A DNA stretch of 11,921 nucleotides from VFKE01 sp043758025 (GCA_043758025.1 JAYVOH010000177.1:1-11921), one strand, 5' to 3'; positions 1 through 6,769 are shown, counted from the first letter of the stretch. Made by a program: numbers and translations. Notes: a model not told the origin generated them from the sequence alone.

Positions 1-97
1 CCACTCCTCCCTCAACTACAAAACCCCCAACCACTTCGAGGCCGATCTCGCCCTCGCTAACTAAATCTCTTTTGGTCCAAATATCCGTGGCATCTCA
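1..97 (+). mobile_element. Right end of an IS3-family insertion sequence (partial)
   Basis: The left part of the element lies outside the window. What is visible is the transposase 3' end followed by a short non-coding tail running to about 97. On the opposite strand the tail begins TGAGATGCC and continues into ATATTTGGACC. This is the expected form of an IS3-family terminal inverted repeat: it starts with TG and has a TTGGAC-like block about 20 bases in. The outer boundary at 97 is set by the terminal TCA and by the point where the neighbouring transglycosylase reading loses family similarity. Bases 98-100 (AAT) could be the target duplication, but the other end is not in view. The family assignment is good; the subgroup is unknown. 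Confidence 0.7.
2..64 (+). CDS. IS3-family transposase (OrfB/integrase), C-terminal end only
   Basis: Only the last 20 codons before the TAA at 62-64 are present. They read HSSLNYKTPNHFEADLALAN. The HSSLxYxTPxxF signature is the classic C-terminal end of the IS3-family DDE integrase domain (rve), lying just after the catalytic glutamate region. The protein would cut and rejoin the element's ends during transposition. The frame is open from base 2 and the rest of the gene is off the left edge, so the completeness and activity of the element cannot be judged. The termination codon sits about 33 bases inside the inferred element end, which is normal for this family. Confidence 0.75.
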   Translation, partial: HSSLNYKTPNHFEADLALAN

Positions 98-284
98 AAT
101 CCACTCCACTATGTCTAAAAAATCGACGATCTTCTAAAACGAGAACTGCCTTTTCAAATGTGGATAATTTTGTGTTTCCAGGAAACCAGAGCACCTTGTT
201 AGAAACAACAAAGAGATCGCTATGAACCTGTAAAAGCCATCTACGAAAAGATGGAAGTTGCCGATTGGGAGATATCCAGCTCAT
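57..284 (-). pseudogene. Peptidoglycan transglycosylase (GT51), truncated by IS insertion
   Basis: The reading starts at an ATG (284) overlapping the stop of the upstream deacetylase as ATGA. Residues 41-62 resemble the start of the GT51 glycosyltransferase domain (Transgly, as in MtgA and class A penicillin-binding proteins). The key block is EDRRFFRHSGVD at residues 51-62, where E51 corresponds to the catalytic glutamate of the ED-R-F-H-G motif. These enzymes polymerise lipid II into glycan strands at the outer face of the inner membrane. Similarity stops at residue 62-63, exactly where the IS3 end begins (97/98). The last ~12 codons to the stop at 57-59 are read from IS sequence. A normal domain needs about 150 more residues, so this copy should be inactive. 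There is no clear membrane anchor; the short hydrophobic stretch at 17-36 is weak. Confidence 0.6.
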
Positions 285-922
285 GATTTGTGAGGCTCGT
301 TTTTGCTTAGTTGAGAAATAGTGCTGAACTTAAATCCCATTTCGGAGAGTTTAGACAAAAGTGGGGGGATTGCAGCAACTGTTGACGCATGAATGTCATG
401 CAAGAGAATGATTGAGCCGTTTGTTGCGCTGGTTGCGGTATGACTGACAATTGAATCAATTCCTGGTCGCTTCCAATCATTGGGATCAACATTCCATCTC
501 ACAATGCGGTAATTGAAATGATCAATAATCAACGACTTTTGTGATGTAAGGAGGCAGCCATAAGTCGGTCTAAAAAGACGCGTTGCAACACCTGTGGCGT
601 TTTGAATAGCATCATGACATCTTTGAACTTCTAACAAGAAATCCTCAGTCTTTAGCACATCTAGTCTTTGATGTGACCAAGAATGATTTCCAATTTCATG
701 CCCGTCTGCCAGCATCTGCCGTAAGAGCGCGGGATTTCGGGTCACGCGATTACCGACGACAAAGAACGTGCAACAAATGCCTTGCGAGCGAAGTAGGCCT
801 AGCAAATGCGGGGTGTGAGTATTGTCGGGCCCATCATCGAATGTTATTGCGACAGATGGGGCGCTGTATTCCATAAGCATTGAAGGATAAAACTTAAAAA
901 TAAATCTCCACAATAGAACCAC
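281..922 (-). CDS. Polysaccharide deacetylase, NodB/CE4 family
   Basis: This 213-residue protein is almost entirely one NodB homology domain. Such metal-dependent enzymes remove N- or O-acetyl groups from polysaccharides such as peptidoglycan, chitin oligomers or exopolysaccharide. All five CE4 motifs are visible: TFDDGP at 27-32 (catalytic base D29, metal ligand D30), HSWSH at 80-84 (metal ligands H80 and H84), RPTYG at 118-122 (usually RPPYG), the DPNDW region at 146-150, and LLHDIH at 173-178 with catalytic H175. The start used is a GTG at 922; ATGs at residues 15 and 17 are possible alternatives just before the domain, and no start has a strong ribosome binding site. The 3' end overlaps the broken transglycosylase by 4 bases. 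The gene is clearly AT-richer than the rest of the window, which suggests transfer. The substrate is not determined. Confidence 0.88.
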   Translation of the reverse strand: MVLLWRFIFKFYPSMLMEYSAPSVAITFDDGPDNTHTPHLLGLLRSQGICCTFFVVGNRVTRNPALLRQMLADGHEIGNHSWSHQRLDVLKTEDFLLEVQRCHDAIQNATGVATRLFRPTYGCLLTSQKSLIIDHFNYRIVRWNVDPNDWKRPGIDSIVSHTATSATNGSIILLHDIHASTVAAIPPLLSKLSEMGFKFSTISQLSKNEPHKS

Positions 923-1251
923 AAGTCAATTGATATCCCTTTAGATTTTGATGCATTGTGCGTCCAAGCTATTAATGATACCGACTTGAGTTGCAAACGG
1001 GGGACACTTTTGGGTTGTGGTTAGGCTGATCAGGCTCTTACAGCGGAGCCAGGTTTTCACGGCTTTACACCAAGCGGCGCAGAGACTTGGAGATCGTCCT
1101 TGCCCAATTTGCTGCATGATGACATTAGAGAGCGTTTTGATCCACTCGAAAATGATGTGGCGTTCCCGTTTGTCGAAAAACGCAAAAGACAGCAAACAGT
1201 TGCGGTTGATTTTCATCCTTCATCCTTCATCCTTCTGCCTTTCATTTTCCC
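923..1251. other. Gene-free stretch between deacetylase and asnB
   Basis: About 330 bases without a gene I can support. Open frames on both strands (for example 941-1216 on minus) are short and show no recognisable family. The region contains a small hairpin, GGCTC at 1033-1037 with GAGCC at 1046-1050, and a CTGATCAG palindrome nearby. It ends in a pyrimidine-rich tract with a heptad repeat just before asnB. It may be an eroded mobile-element remnant or a dispersed intergenic repeat, because it separates an AT-rich island from GC-rich core genes. Any promoter for asnB, and for the minus-strand deacetylase, should lie here, but I see no convincing -35/-10 pair. Confidence 0.5.
1214..1234. repeat. 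Heptad tandem repeat (CATCCTT) x3
   Basis: Three perfect head-to-tail copies of CATCCTT at 1214-1220, 1221-1227 and 1228-1234, embedded in a pyrimidine-rich run that continues almost to the asnB start codon. On the other strand it reads AAGGATG repeated. Short heptad tandem repeats of this kind are widespread in the intergenic DNA of cyanobacteria, planctomycetes and verrucomicrobia. Its function is unknown. Copy number can vary by slippage, which here would change the asnB leader length. Confidence 0.8.
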
Positions 1252-3183
1252 ATGTGCGGCATTTACGGATTTGCAGGTTTTAAGGAAGACGGTCTTCTCG
1301 ACCGGATGGGGCGCGTGATTTACCATCGCGGACCAGACGGCGAGGGCGCGTATCTCGCGCCCGACGGCGCGGCCTTCAGCATGGGGATGAGGCGGCTTTC
1401 CATCATCGACCTCGAAGGCGGCTGGCAGCCGGTGTTCAATGAAGATCGCTCGCTGGCGATCTGCTACAACGGCGAGACCTATAACTACGTGGAGCTGCGC
1501 GAGGAACTGGAAAAGGCGGGCCATGTTTTCACCACGCACAGCGACACCGAATGCATCGTGCATGGTTTTGAGCAATGGGGCATCGAAGGCCTGCTCCAGC
1601 GCATGAACGGCATGTTCGCGTTCTGCCTTTACGATTCGCGGAAACGTGAGTTCTACATTGCGCGTGACCGTTGTGGACAGAAGCCGCTCTATTATCACCA
1701 TCGAAACGGGAAGTTCCTCTTTGGCAGCGAGGTGAAATCAATCCTGCAAAGCCAGCACGTCACCGCAGAACCGAACATCGCGGCCATTGATCCCTACCTG
1801 ACGCTGCGCAACGTGCCCGAGCCGCAGACGATGTTTAAAAACATCTACACGCTGCCCACCAGCCACTTCCTGCGCTACAAACTGAGCGACAACTCCCTGA
1901 GCATTCATCGCTACTGGGAAGTGCCCTTGCTCGATGCCCGCACCGCGACTTACAAGAGCGACGGCGAATATTTTGAAGAACTGGAATCGCTCTGGTATGA
2001 CTGCGTGAAGCTGTGCATGAGAAGCGATGTGCCCGTGGGTGCTTATCTCAGCGCGGGTGTAGATTCCTCGCTCACGGTGGCGGCGATGACCAAGTTCTCG
2101 TCCAACATCAACACTTACTCCGTGGGCTTCAACTCGCCCGTGGATGAGACGCCCGCCGCGCGGGAGACGGCCGCTTTCCTCGGCACCAAGCATCACGAAA
2201 TCATCTGCCAGCCGGAGGACTTTGATCTGCTGCCGAAAATCATCTGGCACATGGATCGCCCCGTCGGCGATGCCCTGCTCATCGCGTTTTACAAACTGGC
2301 GCAAGGTGCCAGCAAAGACCTCAAGGTCGTGCTCGGTGGTGAAGGCGCAGACGAGGCCTTCGCGGGCTACTCGTTCCAGGGCGTGATCACCAAGGTGGAA
2401 AAAATGCGGCGCAAATTCCCCGGCATCACCGGCCTCGGCGCGCTCGCATTCCAGGTGATCCCGCACGCCATCCTGAACAAGGCTTTCGTCTTCCCCGCCG
2501 ATCTCGGCAGTCAGGGCAAGAAGCGCATTGTCGATTTCCTGCGGAATTACACCAAGCGGGATCTCAATCACAACTTCAACGCCCTGCGCACCCTCTGGAG
2601 TCAGGACGAGCGACGCGACACTTATAGCGAGAACTTCAAGAGCCTCGCGACAGAATCATGGATGGCCAACGAGAAGGAGAAGGACAAGAACGGCCCCTTC
2701 CTCGACCGCCTGCTCAAGCTGCAATACGATGAATGGCTGCAAGATTGGGCCTTGATCCGGCAGGACAAGAACACCATGGCGCACTCGCTGGAGTATCGCC
2801 TGCCCTTCCTCGATCACCGTCTGATTGAACTGGCCTTCACCATGCCAGCGCATCTCAAGATCAACGGCAGGACGGACAAGTTCATCGAGCGTCAGCTCGC
2901 CGACAAGGTCTTCCCGCCGCACATCGCTCGGCGCAAGAAAATCCCCTTCTATCTCCCGGTCGAATACTTCCTCGACAAGCCGCAGTTCAAAAACCTCGTG
3001 GCCGACACTCTCAACGAAGACGCCGTCAAGAAGCGCGGCTACTTCGATCCCAAGATGGTCAATCGCCTGCTGGAAAACATGCGCGCCACCCGCGAGTTCG
3101 TCTATTGCAAGCAGGTCGTCAGCCTCGTCGTGCTGGAGCTATGGCACCGTGTATTCATCGACAGGAGTATCCGGTTTGATTGA
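1252..3183 (+). CDS. asnB: Asparagine synthetase, glutamine-hydrolysing (class II)
   Basis: This 643-residue protein has the two domains of AsnB. The N-terminal glutaminase (Ntn hydrolase, residues 2 to ~210) has catalytic C2 right after the initiator Met, the R26-G27-P28-D29 loop, N73-G74-E75 and D98-T99-E100 for glutamine binding, and ARDRCGQKPLYY at 137-148. The C-terminal synthetase domain carries the PP-loop LSAGVDSS at 266-273 and LGGEGADEAFAGY at 361-373, which bind and activate ATP and aspartate. The product is asparagine, or in some relatives an amidated sugar or peptide. The requirement for Cys at position 2 fixes the start at 1252 despite no visible Shine-Dalgarno. The PP-loop has SAG instead of the commoner SGG, a substitution tolerated in this family. 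AsnB-like genes often sit in polysaccharide clusters, so a role in modifying a surface polymer is possible, but true asparagine synthesis is the default reading. Confidence 0.93.
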   Translation: MCGIYGFAGFKEDGLLDRMGRVIYHRGPDGEGAYLAPDGAAFSMGMRRLSIIDLEGGWQPVFNEDRSLAICYNGETYNYVELREELEKAGHVFTTHSDTECIVHGFEQWGIEGLLQRMNGMFAFCLYDSRKREFYIARDRCGQKPLYYHHRNGKFLFGSEVKSILQSQHVTAEPNIAAIDPYLTLRNVPEPQTMFKNIYTLPTSHFLRYKLSDNSLSIHRYWEVPLLDARTATYKSDGEYFEELESLWYDCVKLCMRSDVPVGAYLSAGVDSSLTVAAMTKFSSNINTYSVGFNSPVDETPAARETAAFLGTKHHEIICQPEDFDLLPKIIWHMDRPVGDALLIAFYKLAQGASKDLKVVLGGEGADEAFAGYSFQGVITKVEKMRRKFPGITGLGALAFQVIPHAILNKAFVFPADLGSQGKKRIVDFLRNYTKRDLNHNFNALRTLWSQDERRDTYSENFKSLATESWMANEKEKDKNGPFLDRLLKLQYDEWLQDWALIRQDKNTMAHSLEYRLPFLDHRLIELAFTMPAHLKINGRTDKFIERQLADKVFPPHIARRKKIPFYLPVEYFLDKPQFKNLVADTLNEDAVKKRGYFDPKMVNRLLENMRATREFVYCKQVVSLVVLELWHRVFIDRSIRFD

Positions 3184-3212
3184 GCTGTGGCTTCAATCAT
3201 TCACTCTGATAA

Positions 3213-3238
3213 ATGCTGTGCATTTCAATGCACGGCAT
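3213..3238. terminator. Bidirectional hairpin between convergent asnB and permease genes
   Basis: Bases 3213-3223 pair with 3228-3238 as an 11-bp stem (one G-U wobble) closed by a TTCA loop. It lies 30 bases after the asnB stop and covers the last codons of the minus-strand permease, whose stop codon (3225-3227) sits in the loop. On the minus strand the stem is followed by a short TTTATC. On the plus strand there is no T-tract. It is therefore a moderate intrinsic terminator for the permease and perhaps a 3'-end barrier for asnB. Confidence 0.45.
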
Positions 3239-4478
3239 CAGCTGGTGCCTCCAATTGCCGAGGTGGCCAAAAGGCGGCCAGCAAAATAACGGCGGCTCCC
3301 AACGCGATCCCGGTCGGCCAGAGAAAGAGTGTTTTGTAATCCACGCTCCCGTCGGCGGCAGTGAGCTTGCCTTGCAGCGGGATGAAGAACCATTTGGCCG
3401 CGAGGTCGCCGAGGCCGAGCACAAGGAGATTGAACAGCCCTTGGGCACTTGCCCGGACATCTTTCGGAAATGCAGCGTCGATAAAGATATAAAGGGTGGC
3501 GAAGAAGAACGCGTAGCAGATGCCATGCAGAACTTGAACGACAATGATAGTGGTCTGACTGTTGGGCATGGACGCAAACACTCCGAAGCGAGCAGCGTGA
3601 CCCAGAATGCCGAGGATCATGGTGGTCTTCCAGCCAAGCTTGGCCAGAACCATGCCAAGAAATGCCATCGTGAGAATCTCGGCGATTTGTCCGATGCTCA
3701 TCACCGGCATGATCCATTCCGGCTTGATGCCGACTACTTTGCTGCCGAGAAAACCTCCGGCCATAAGGAAGTAGCCATTGTGAATCGTGGCGTCGATGAA
3801 GGTCACAATAAAAAGCACCAGCAGGAAGGGTTTGCTCAAAAATTTCGCGGCTCGCAACCAGGCAAAACGTCCATCGCCGACACCAGCAGGTTTGGGCGGT
3901 GTATGGGGTAGTGACAAGCTGAACCCGGCCAGCACCAGTGATGCTGCGCCCGATACGAGAAAGATGTTCCGGCTGGCCGCCACCGCTTCCGCGCCCGTCT
4001 TGCCCTGCAACACAAAGTAGAGCGGCCATGCGGCCAGAATCCAGCCAATGGTTCCTCCCATGCGCACCAGACCAAATTCTTTCTGTGCGTTTTTCAGATG
4101 CGTGAATGCTATGGAATTCGAGACCGAAATCGTCGGCACATAAACCAGTGAATGCACCAGCATCAGCGCGAAGAATGAGGCGAAGTCCTTCACAAAATAC
4201 ATTCCGAGAATCGACAACCCTCCGATCAGGTGACTGGCGGCCATGAATTTTTCTGCGGCGAAATTCCGGTCTGCAAACTGGTTGCTGAAAAAGATGCCGA
4301 TCACCGAAGCGATGGCGAAAGCGCTGCCCACCCAGGTGATCTGCACTGATGTAAACTTCAAGCCGTCGGCGCCCATGTATCCCCAGATCAGCGGCAGCCA
4401 CGCGCCCCAGATGAAGAACTCGATGATCATCATGACAAAAAGTTTTTTGCTGTGCGGGGAGGACGTTGTGCTGCTCAT
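3225..4478 (-). CDS. MFS permease, nucleoside:H+ symporter-like (NupG/XapB type)
   Basis: A 417-residue polytopic membrane protein with about 12 hydrophobic segments. Several stretches match the pattern of the nucleoside:H+ symporter family (Nuc_H_symport) rather than generic MFS members: an N-terminal IEFFIWGAWLPL at 19-30, RMGGTIGWI at 139-147, the SLPHTPPK linker at 189-196 before the central loop, MSIGQIAEI at 260-268 and RASAQGLFNLL at 342-352. Family members import nucleosides driven by the proton gradient across the inner membrane. The substrate here is inferred only, and distant relatives in environmental bacteria are often annotated just as MFS transporter. The ATG at 4478 starts directly before the first membrane segment, so the start is credible. 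The gene lies 82 bases downstream of dus on the same strand. Linkage to a tRNA-modifying enzyme hints at nucleoside handling but is not proof. Confidence 0.8.
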   Translation of the reverse strand: MSSTTSSPHSKKLFVMMIIEFFIWGAWLPLIWGYMGADGLKFTSVQITWVGSAFAIASVIGIFFSNQFADRNFAAEKFMAASHLIGGLSILGMYFVKDFASFFALMLVHSLVYVPTISVSNSIAFTHLKNAQKEFGLVRMGGTIGWILAAWPLYFVLQGKTGAEAVAASRNIFLVSGAASLVLAGFSLSLPHTPPKPAGVGDGRFAWLRAAKFLSKPFLLVLFIVTFIDATIHNGYFLMAGGFLGSKVVGIKPEWIMPVMSIGQIAEILTMAFLGMVLAKLGWKTTMILGILGHAARFGVFASMPNSQTTIIVVQVLHGICYAFFFATLYIFIDAAFPKDVRASAQGLFNLLVLGLGDLAAKWFFIPLQGKLTAADGSVDYKTLFLWPTGIALGAAVILLAAFWPPRQLEAPADAVH

Positions 4479-4510
4479 GATTAGATCAGGGTTGGTTGGA
4501 TTGAATCGTG

Positions 4511-4539
4511 ATTATGGGCGCATCTTTGTAGCTTGGTAA
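4511..4539 (-). promoter_or_regulatory. Candidate sigma70-like promoter for the MFS permease
   Basis: On the minus strand TTACCA (4534-4539) and CATAAT (4511-4516) are separated by exactly 17 bases. They match the -35 and -10 consensus at 4 and 5 of 6 positions. Transcription would start about 25 bases before the permease ATG. It lies in the 82-base gap after dus, so the permease could be transcribed both from here and by readthrough. It was found by eye only. Confidence 0.35.
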
Positions 4540-4560
4540 TTGAAATGTTGTTGCCTGCCC

Positions 4561-5616
4561 TCACAAATTGCTTCCGGCCATCACATCCTTTTCCTTCAGC
4601 TCTACGGGAAAAGGCTCCAGCGGCATGAGGTCGTGATGATCCAGAAAAGCCCGGCAGACCCGGAAGAACTCCGCCCTCGTGGTCACGCGGCGGATGTCAT
4701 GAAGAAATCTTCCTGACGGCTCCACACCCAATCCGATGAAGTTCAGGTAGCGCTTCATTTTCTGCACTTGAATCAGCTCCGGTGCATCAGGATGACAGAC
4801 GGCCTCGTAAAGCGCCTCCACATAGGACAGAACATCGTGACCGCAGGGTTGAAAGACTGGCTCGCCCAGGAGGTGCTGACGGATTTGCGAAAAGAGCCAC
4901 GGATTGCGGATCGCACCCCGGCCAATCATCAGGCCGCGCGCGCCGGTGATGGCGAGAACTTCCTCCGCTTTCCGGGCGGAGGACACGTTGCCGTTGGCAA
5001 GCACGGGACAGGGCATCGCCTCCACTGCGCGCGCGATGAAATCATAATGCACCGCGCTGCGATACATTTCAGCCACGGTCCGTCCATGCACGGTCAGCAG
5101 ATCGAGCGAATGCCTGGCAAAGATGGGCAGCAGCACATCAAACACCGCCGGGTCATCGAACCCAATGCGCGTCTTCACTGTGAACTTCACCTGCACTGCA
5201 TCACGCAGCGCACCGAGGATGGCATCAATTCGTTGCGGTTCACGGAGCAATCCCCCACCGGCGCATTTGCGATACACAATCGGTGCCGGACACCCCAGAT
5301 TGAGATCAACCGCTGCCACCGGATGCTGCTGCAATTCGCGCGCCGTGCGCACCAGCGACGGAATGTCGTTCCCGATCATCTGCGCCACCACCGGTCGCCC
5401 GGTGGGATTATGCGTGATGGATTTTAGTATATCGCGGTCAAGCTTGGAGTCGGCATGAACACGAAAATACTCGGTGTAATAAACATCCGCGCCGCCATAG
5501 CTGGTCATCAAGCGCCAGAACGGGAGGTCCGTGACTTCCTGCATGGGTGCCAGAACCAGAACCGGCGCAGTTCCGTTTAACACGTCTTCAAATTGGGTGA
5601 TGGCATCCGTTTTCAC
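4561..5616 (-). CDS. dus: tRNA-dihydrouridine synthase
   Basis: This 351-residue flavoprotein has the Dus TIM-barrel throughout residues ~15-255. Such enzymes use FMN and NADPH to reduce uridines in the tRNA D-loop or nearby. Visible landmarks are the FMN-binding APMQEVTD at 23-30, the catalytic cysteine in NLGCP (C109), a glycine-rich GGGLL at 120-124, VKTRIG at 147-152, VHGRT at 176-180, ANGNV at 207-211, and the phosphate-binding GLMIGRGAIRNPW at 228-240. A helical tRNA-recognition domain follows from ~255. Which U position it modifies (DusA, B or C class) cannot be fixed by eye. The start is a GTG at 5616: the next in-frame Met (M25) lies inside the flavin-binding motif, and there is no start codon further upstream. 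It begins 11 bases after the protease stop, so the two are very likely co-transcribed. Confidence 0.93.
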   Translation of the reverse strand: MKTDAITQFEDVLNGTAPVLVLAPMQEVTDLPFWRLMTSYGGADVYYTEYFRVHADSKLDRDILKSITHNPTGRPVVAQMIGNDIPSLVRTARELQQHPVAAVDLNLGCPAPIVYRKCAGGGLLREPQRIDAILGALRDAVQVKFTVKTRIGFDDPAVFDVLLPIFARHSLDLLTVHGRTVAEMYRSAVHYDFIARAVEAMPCPVLANGNVSSARKAEEVLAITGARGLMIGRGAIRNPWLFSQIRQHLLGEPVFQPCGHDVLSYVEALYEAVCHPDAPELIQVQKMKRYLNFIGLGVEPSGRFLHDIRRVTTRAEFFRVCRAFLDHHDLMPLEPFPVELKEKDVMAGSNL

Positions 5617-5627
5617 CGTGTTGAAAT

Positions 5628-6659
5628 TTAGCGCGGATCCTCCAGCCAGAGCAGCGAGCGTTTGAAATCCAGCGTCACCCGAAACGGGCGCAGGATGGCT
5701 CCGATTTTTGGACGATCCGGGACGATGAGCATGTCCACATTCAACAGACGCGGGCCGAGCTTCAGCAGTTCGCGCACACGAACCTGGTGGAGCCTTTGAT
5801 TATCATTCTTGCCGGGCGCGCCGACGCCAATTCTCGCTGTGTTTGAGAGCGACGCATTTTTCTGAAAGCCGAGCCGCGCAGCCATGTCACTGTTCATTTC
5901 CGCCATCGTTGATGCACCCGTGTCCACCAAGGCCCACCACTCCGCCTGGCCATCGCTGATTTTCACATAAGGAAGTCCGTCGCGAAAATCAAGCGGCACG
6001 CTCCAGACCATGGGGCCGGTGCGCGGAGTGAAATCTTCCTTGAGTCCGAAAACGACGCGCCCGCGCGGATAGTCCAACGTGAGATACGAGCACATGTGGC
6101 GCATGGCATTCATGCCGAGAATGTTGATCGCAAAAGGCCGCCGGTCGAGTGGCCACGGCCCGACCATCTCGCTTTTTCCAGTTCGAACCAGGCAGGGCAG
6201 ACGGCTCCATTTCCAGTCCCCGATTTCGACATGATCCGGAACTCCCAACAAGGCAGACTCCGCGCCGGAAATGCCGGACAGCGTGAACTTGCGCTCGGTG
6301 GCGCGAACGGTGGTCACGCAGCAGCGCAAGGCCGTCTCTGCCTCCAGAACGCAGCCCTGGCTCCCGGTATCCACGATGAGACGAACGGGATGTCCGTTCA
6401 CCAAAGCAGTGACGTGGGGCAGGTTATGCTGCCAGAGCAACGGAACCGTCACCGGGCCTTCGGCGGACCAGTTCGCGCGGCAGACCAGCGCGCCACCGTC
6501 CTCGCGGATGCCGAGATCATCGAGCTTTTGCGATCTTTGCTCCAGGAGTTTCATCGTGGCGGGTGAAACCGCTTTCATTTCCGCATGAGGCAATGAGGAG
6601 CAGCAGGACATGGTAAAGCCCAGCGCCATTGCCATGAATGAGGTCCCGGATTTTTCCAT
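5628..6659 (-). CDS. Two-lobed retropepsin-like aspartic protease, exported or lipoprotein
   Basis: The ATG at 6659 gives 343 residues; a TTG at 6680 would add seven. The N-terminus (MEKSGTSF then a hydrophobic stretch ending MSCC at 17-20) looks like a signal peptide and possibly a weak lipobox, so the protein is probably exported. Two aspartic-protease lobes follow. Lobe 1 has LIVDTGS at 94-100 (catalytic D97), the later hydrophobic-G strand ILGM at 180-183, and TLDYPRGRVVF at 194-204. Lobe 2 has ALVDTGA at 243-249 (D246) and ends in IGAILRPFRVTLDF plus SLLWLE. Each lobe carries the DTG triad and the paired LD strand of the bacterial retropepsin-like (gag-asp/Asp_protease_2) family. The two together could form one active site within a chain. 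The substrate is unknown. It is first in a minus-strand unit with dus and divergent from the efflux operon. Confidence 0.78.
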   Translation of the reverse strand: MEKSGTSFMAMALGFTMSCCSSLPHAEMKAVSPATMKLLEQRSQKLDDLGIREDGGALVCRANWSAEGPVTVPLLWQHNLPHVTALVNGHPVRLIVDTGSQGCVLEAETALRCCVTTVRATERKFTLSGISGAESALLGVPDHVEIGDWKWSRLPCLVRTGKSEMVGPWPLDRRPFAINILGMNAMRHMCSYLTLDYPRGRVVFGLKEDFTPRTGPMVWSVPLDFRDGLPYVKISDGQAEWWALVDTGASTMAEMNSDMAARLGFQKNASLSNTARIGVGAPGKNDNQRLHQVRVRELLKLGPRLLNVDMLIVPDRPKIGAILRPFRVTLDFKRSLLWLEDPR

Positions 6660-6681
6660 GATGCGGATGCTAGGTGCCAAC

Positions 6682-6716
6682 GCCGCATTTGCAAGACACT
6701 TACCTGCCGCATTTGC
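6682..6716. repeat. 11-base direct repeat in the protease/tetR divergent promoter region
   Basis: GCCGCATTTGC occurs perfectly at 6682-6692 and 6706-6716, start to start 24 bases, in the region between the divergent protease and tetR genes. The phase is just over two helical turns, so both copies could present to the same protein face. No known regulator site is recognised, and it may be fortuitous. Confidence 0.5.
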
Positions 6717-6757
6717 CTGACATCCAGAATGTCGCTTGACGCTGACGTCAAAATACC

Positions 6758-6769
6758 TACCGTTCGGTA
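6758..6769. promoter_or_regulatory. Probable TetR-family operator palindrome
   Basis: TACCG-TT-CGGTA is a perfect 5+5 inverted repeat with a 2-base centre, ending five bases before the ATG at 6774. TetR/AcrR-type regulators of efflux operons commonly bind palindromes of this ACCG/CGGT kind overlapping their own promoter. If so, the regulator represses its own operon. The palindrome would lie inside the coding region if translation began at the upstream ATG (6729), which favours 6774. A further TGACGTCA palindrome lies at 6743-6750. Confidence 0.55.

Noticed and set aside
941..1216. 91-residue open frame on the minus strand in the gene-free gap
   Set aside because: No recognisable motif or family, Cys- and Trp-rich composition typical of random translation, competing frames on the other strand, and no ribosome binding site.
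1738..2571. 277-residue open frame on the minus strand
   Set aside because: It lies wholly inside asnB, which has all its catalytic motifs on +. The frame is a by-product of high third-position GC.
3213..3911. 232-residue open frame on +
   Set aside because: It lies antisense to the MFS permease, whose membrane segments and family motifs are clear. The translation is low-complexity and hydrophilic.
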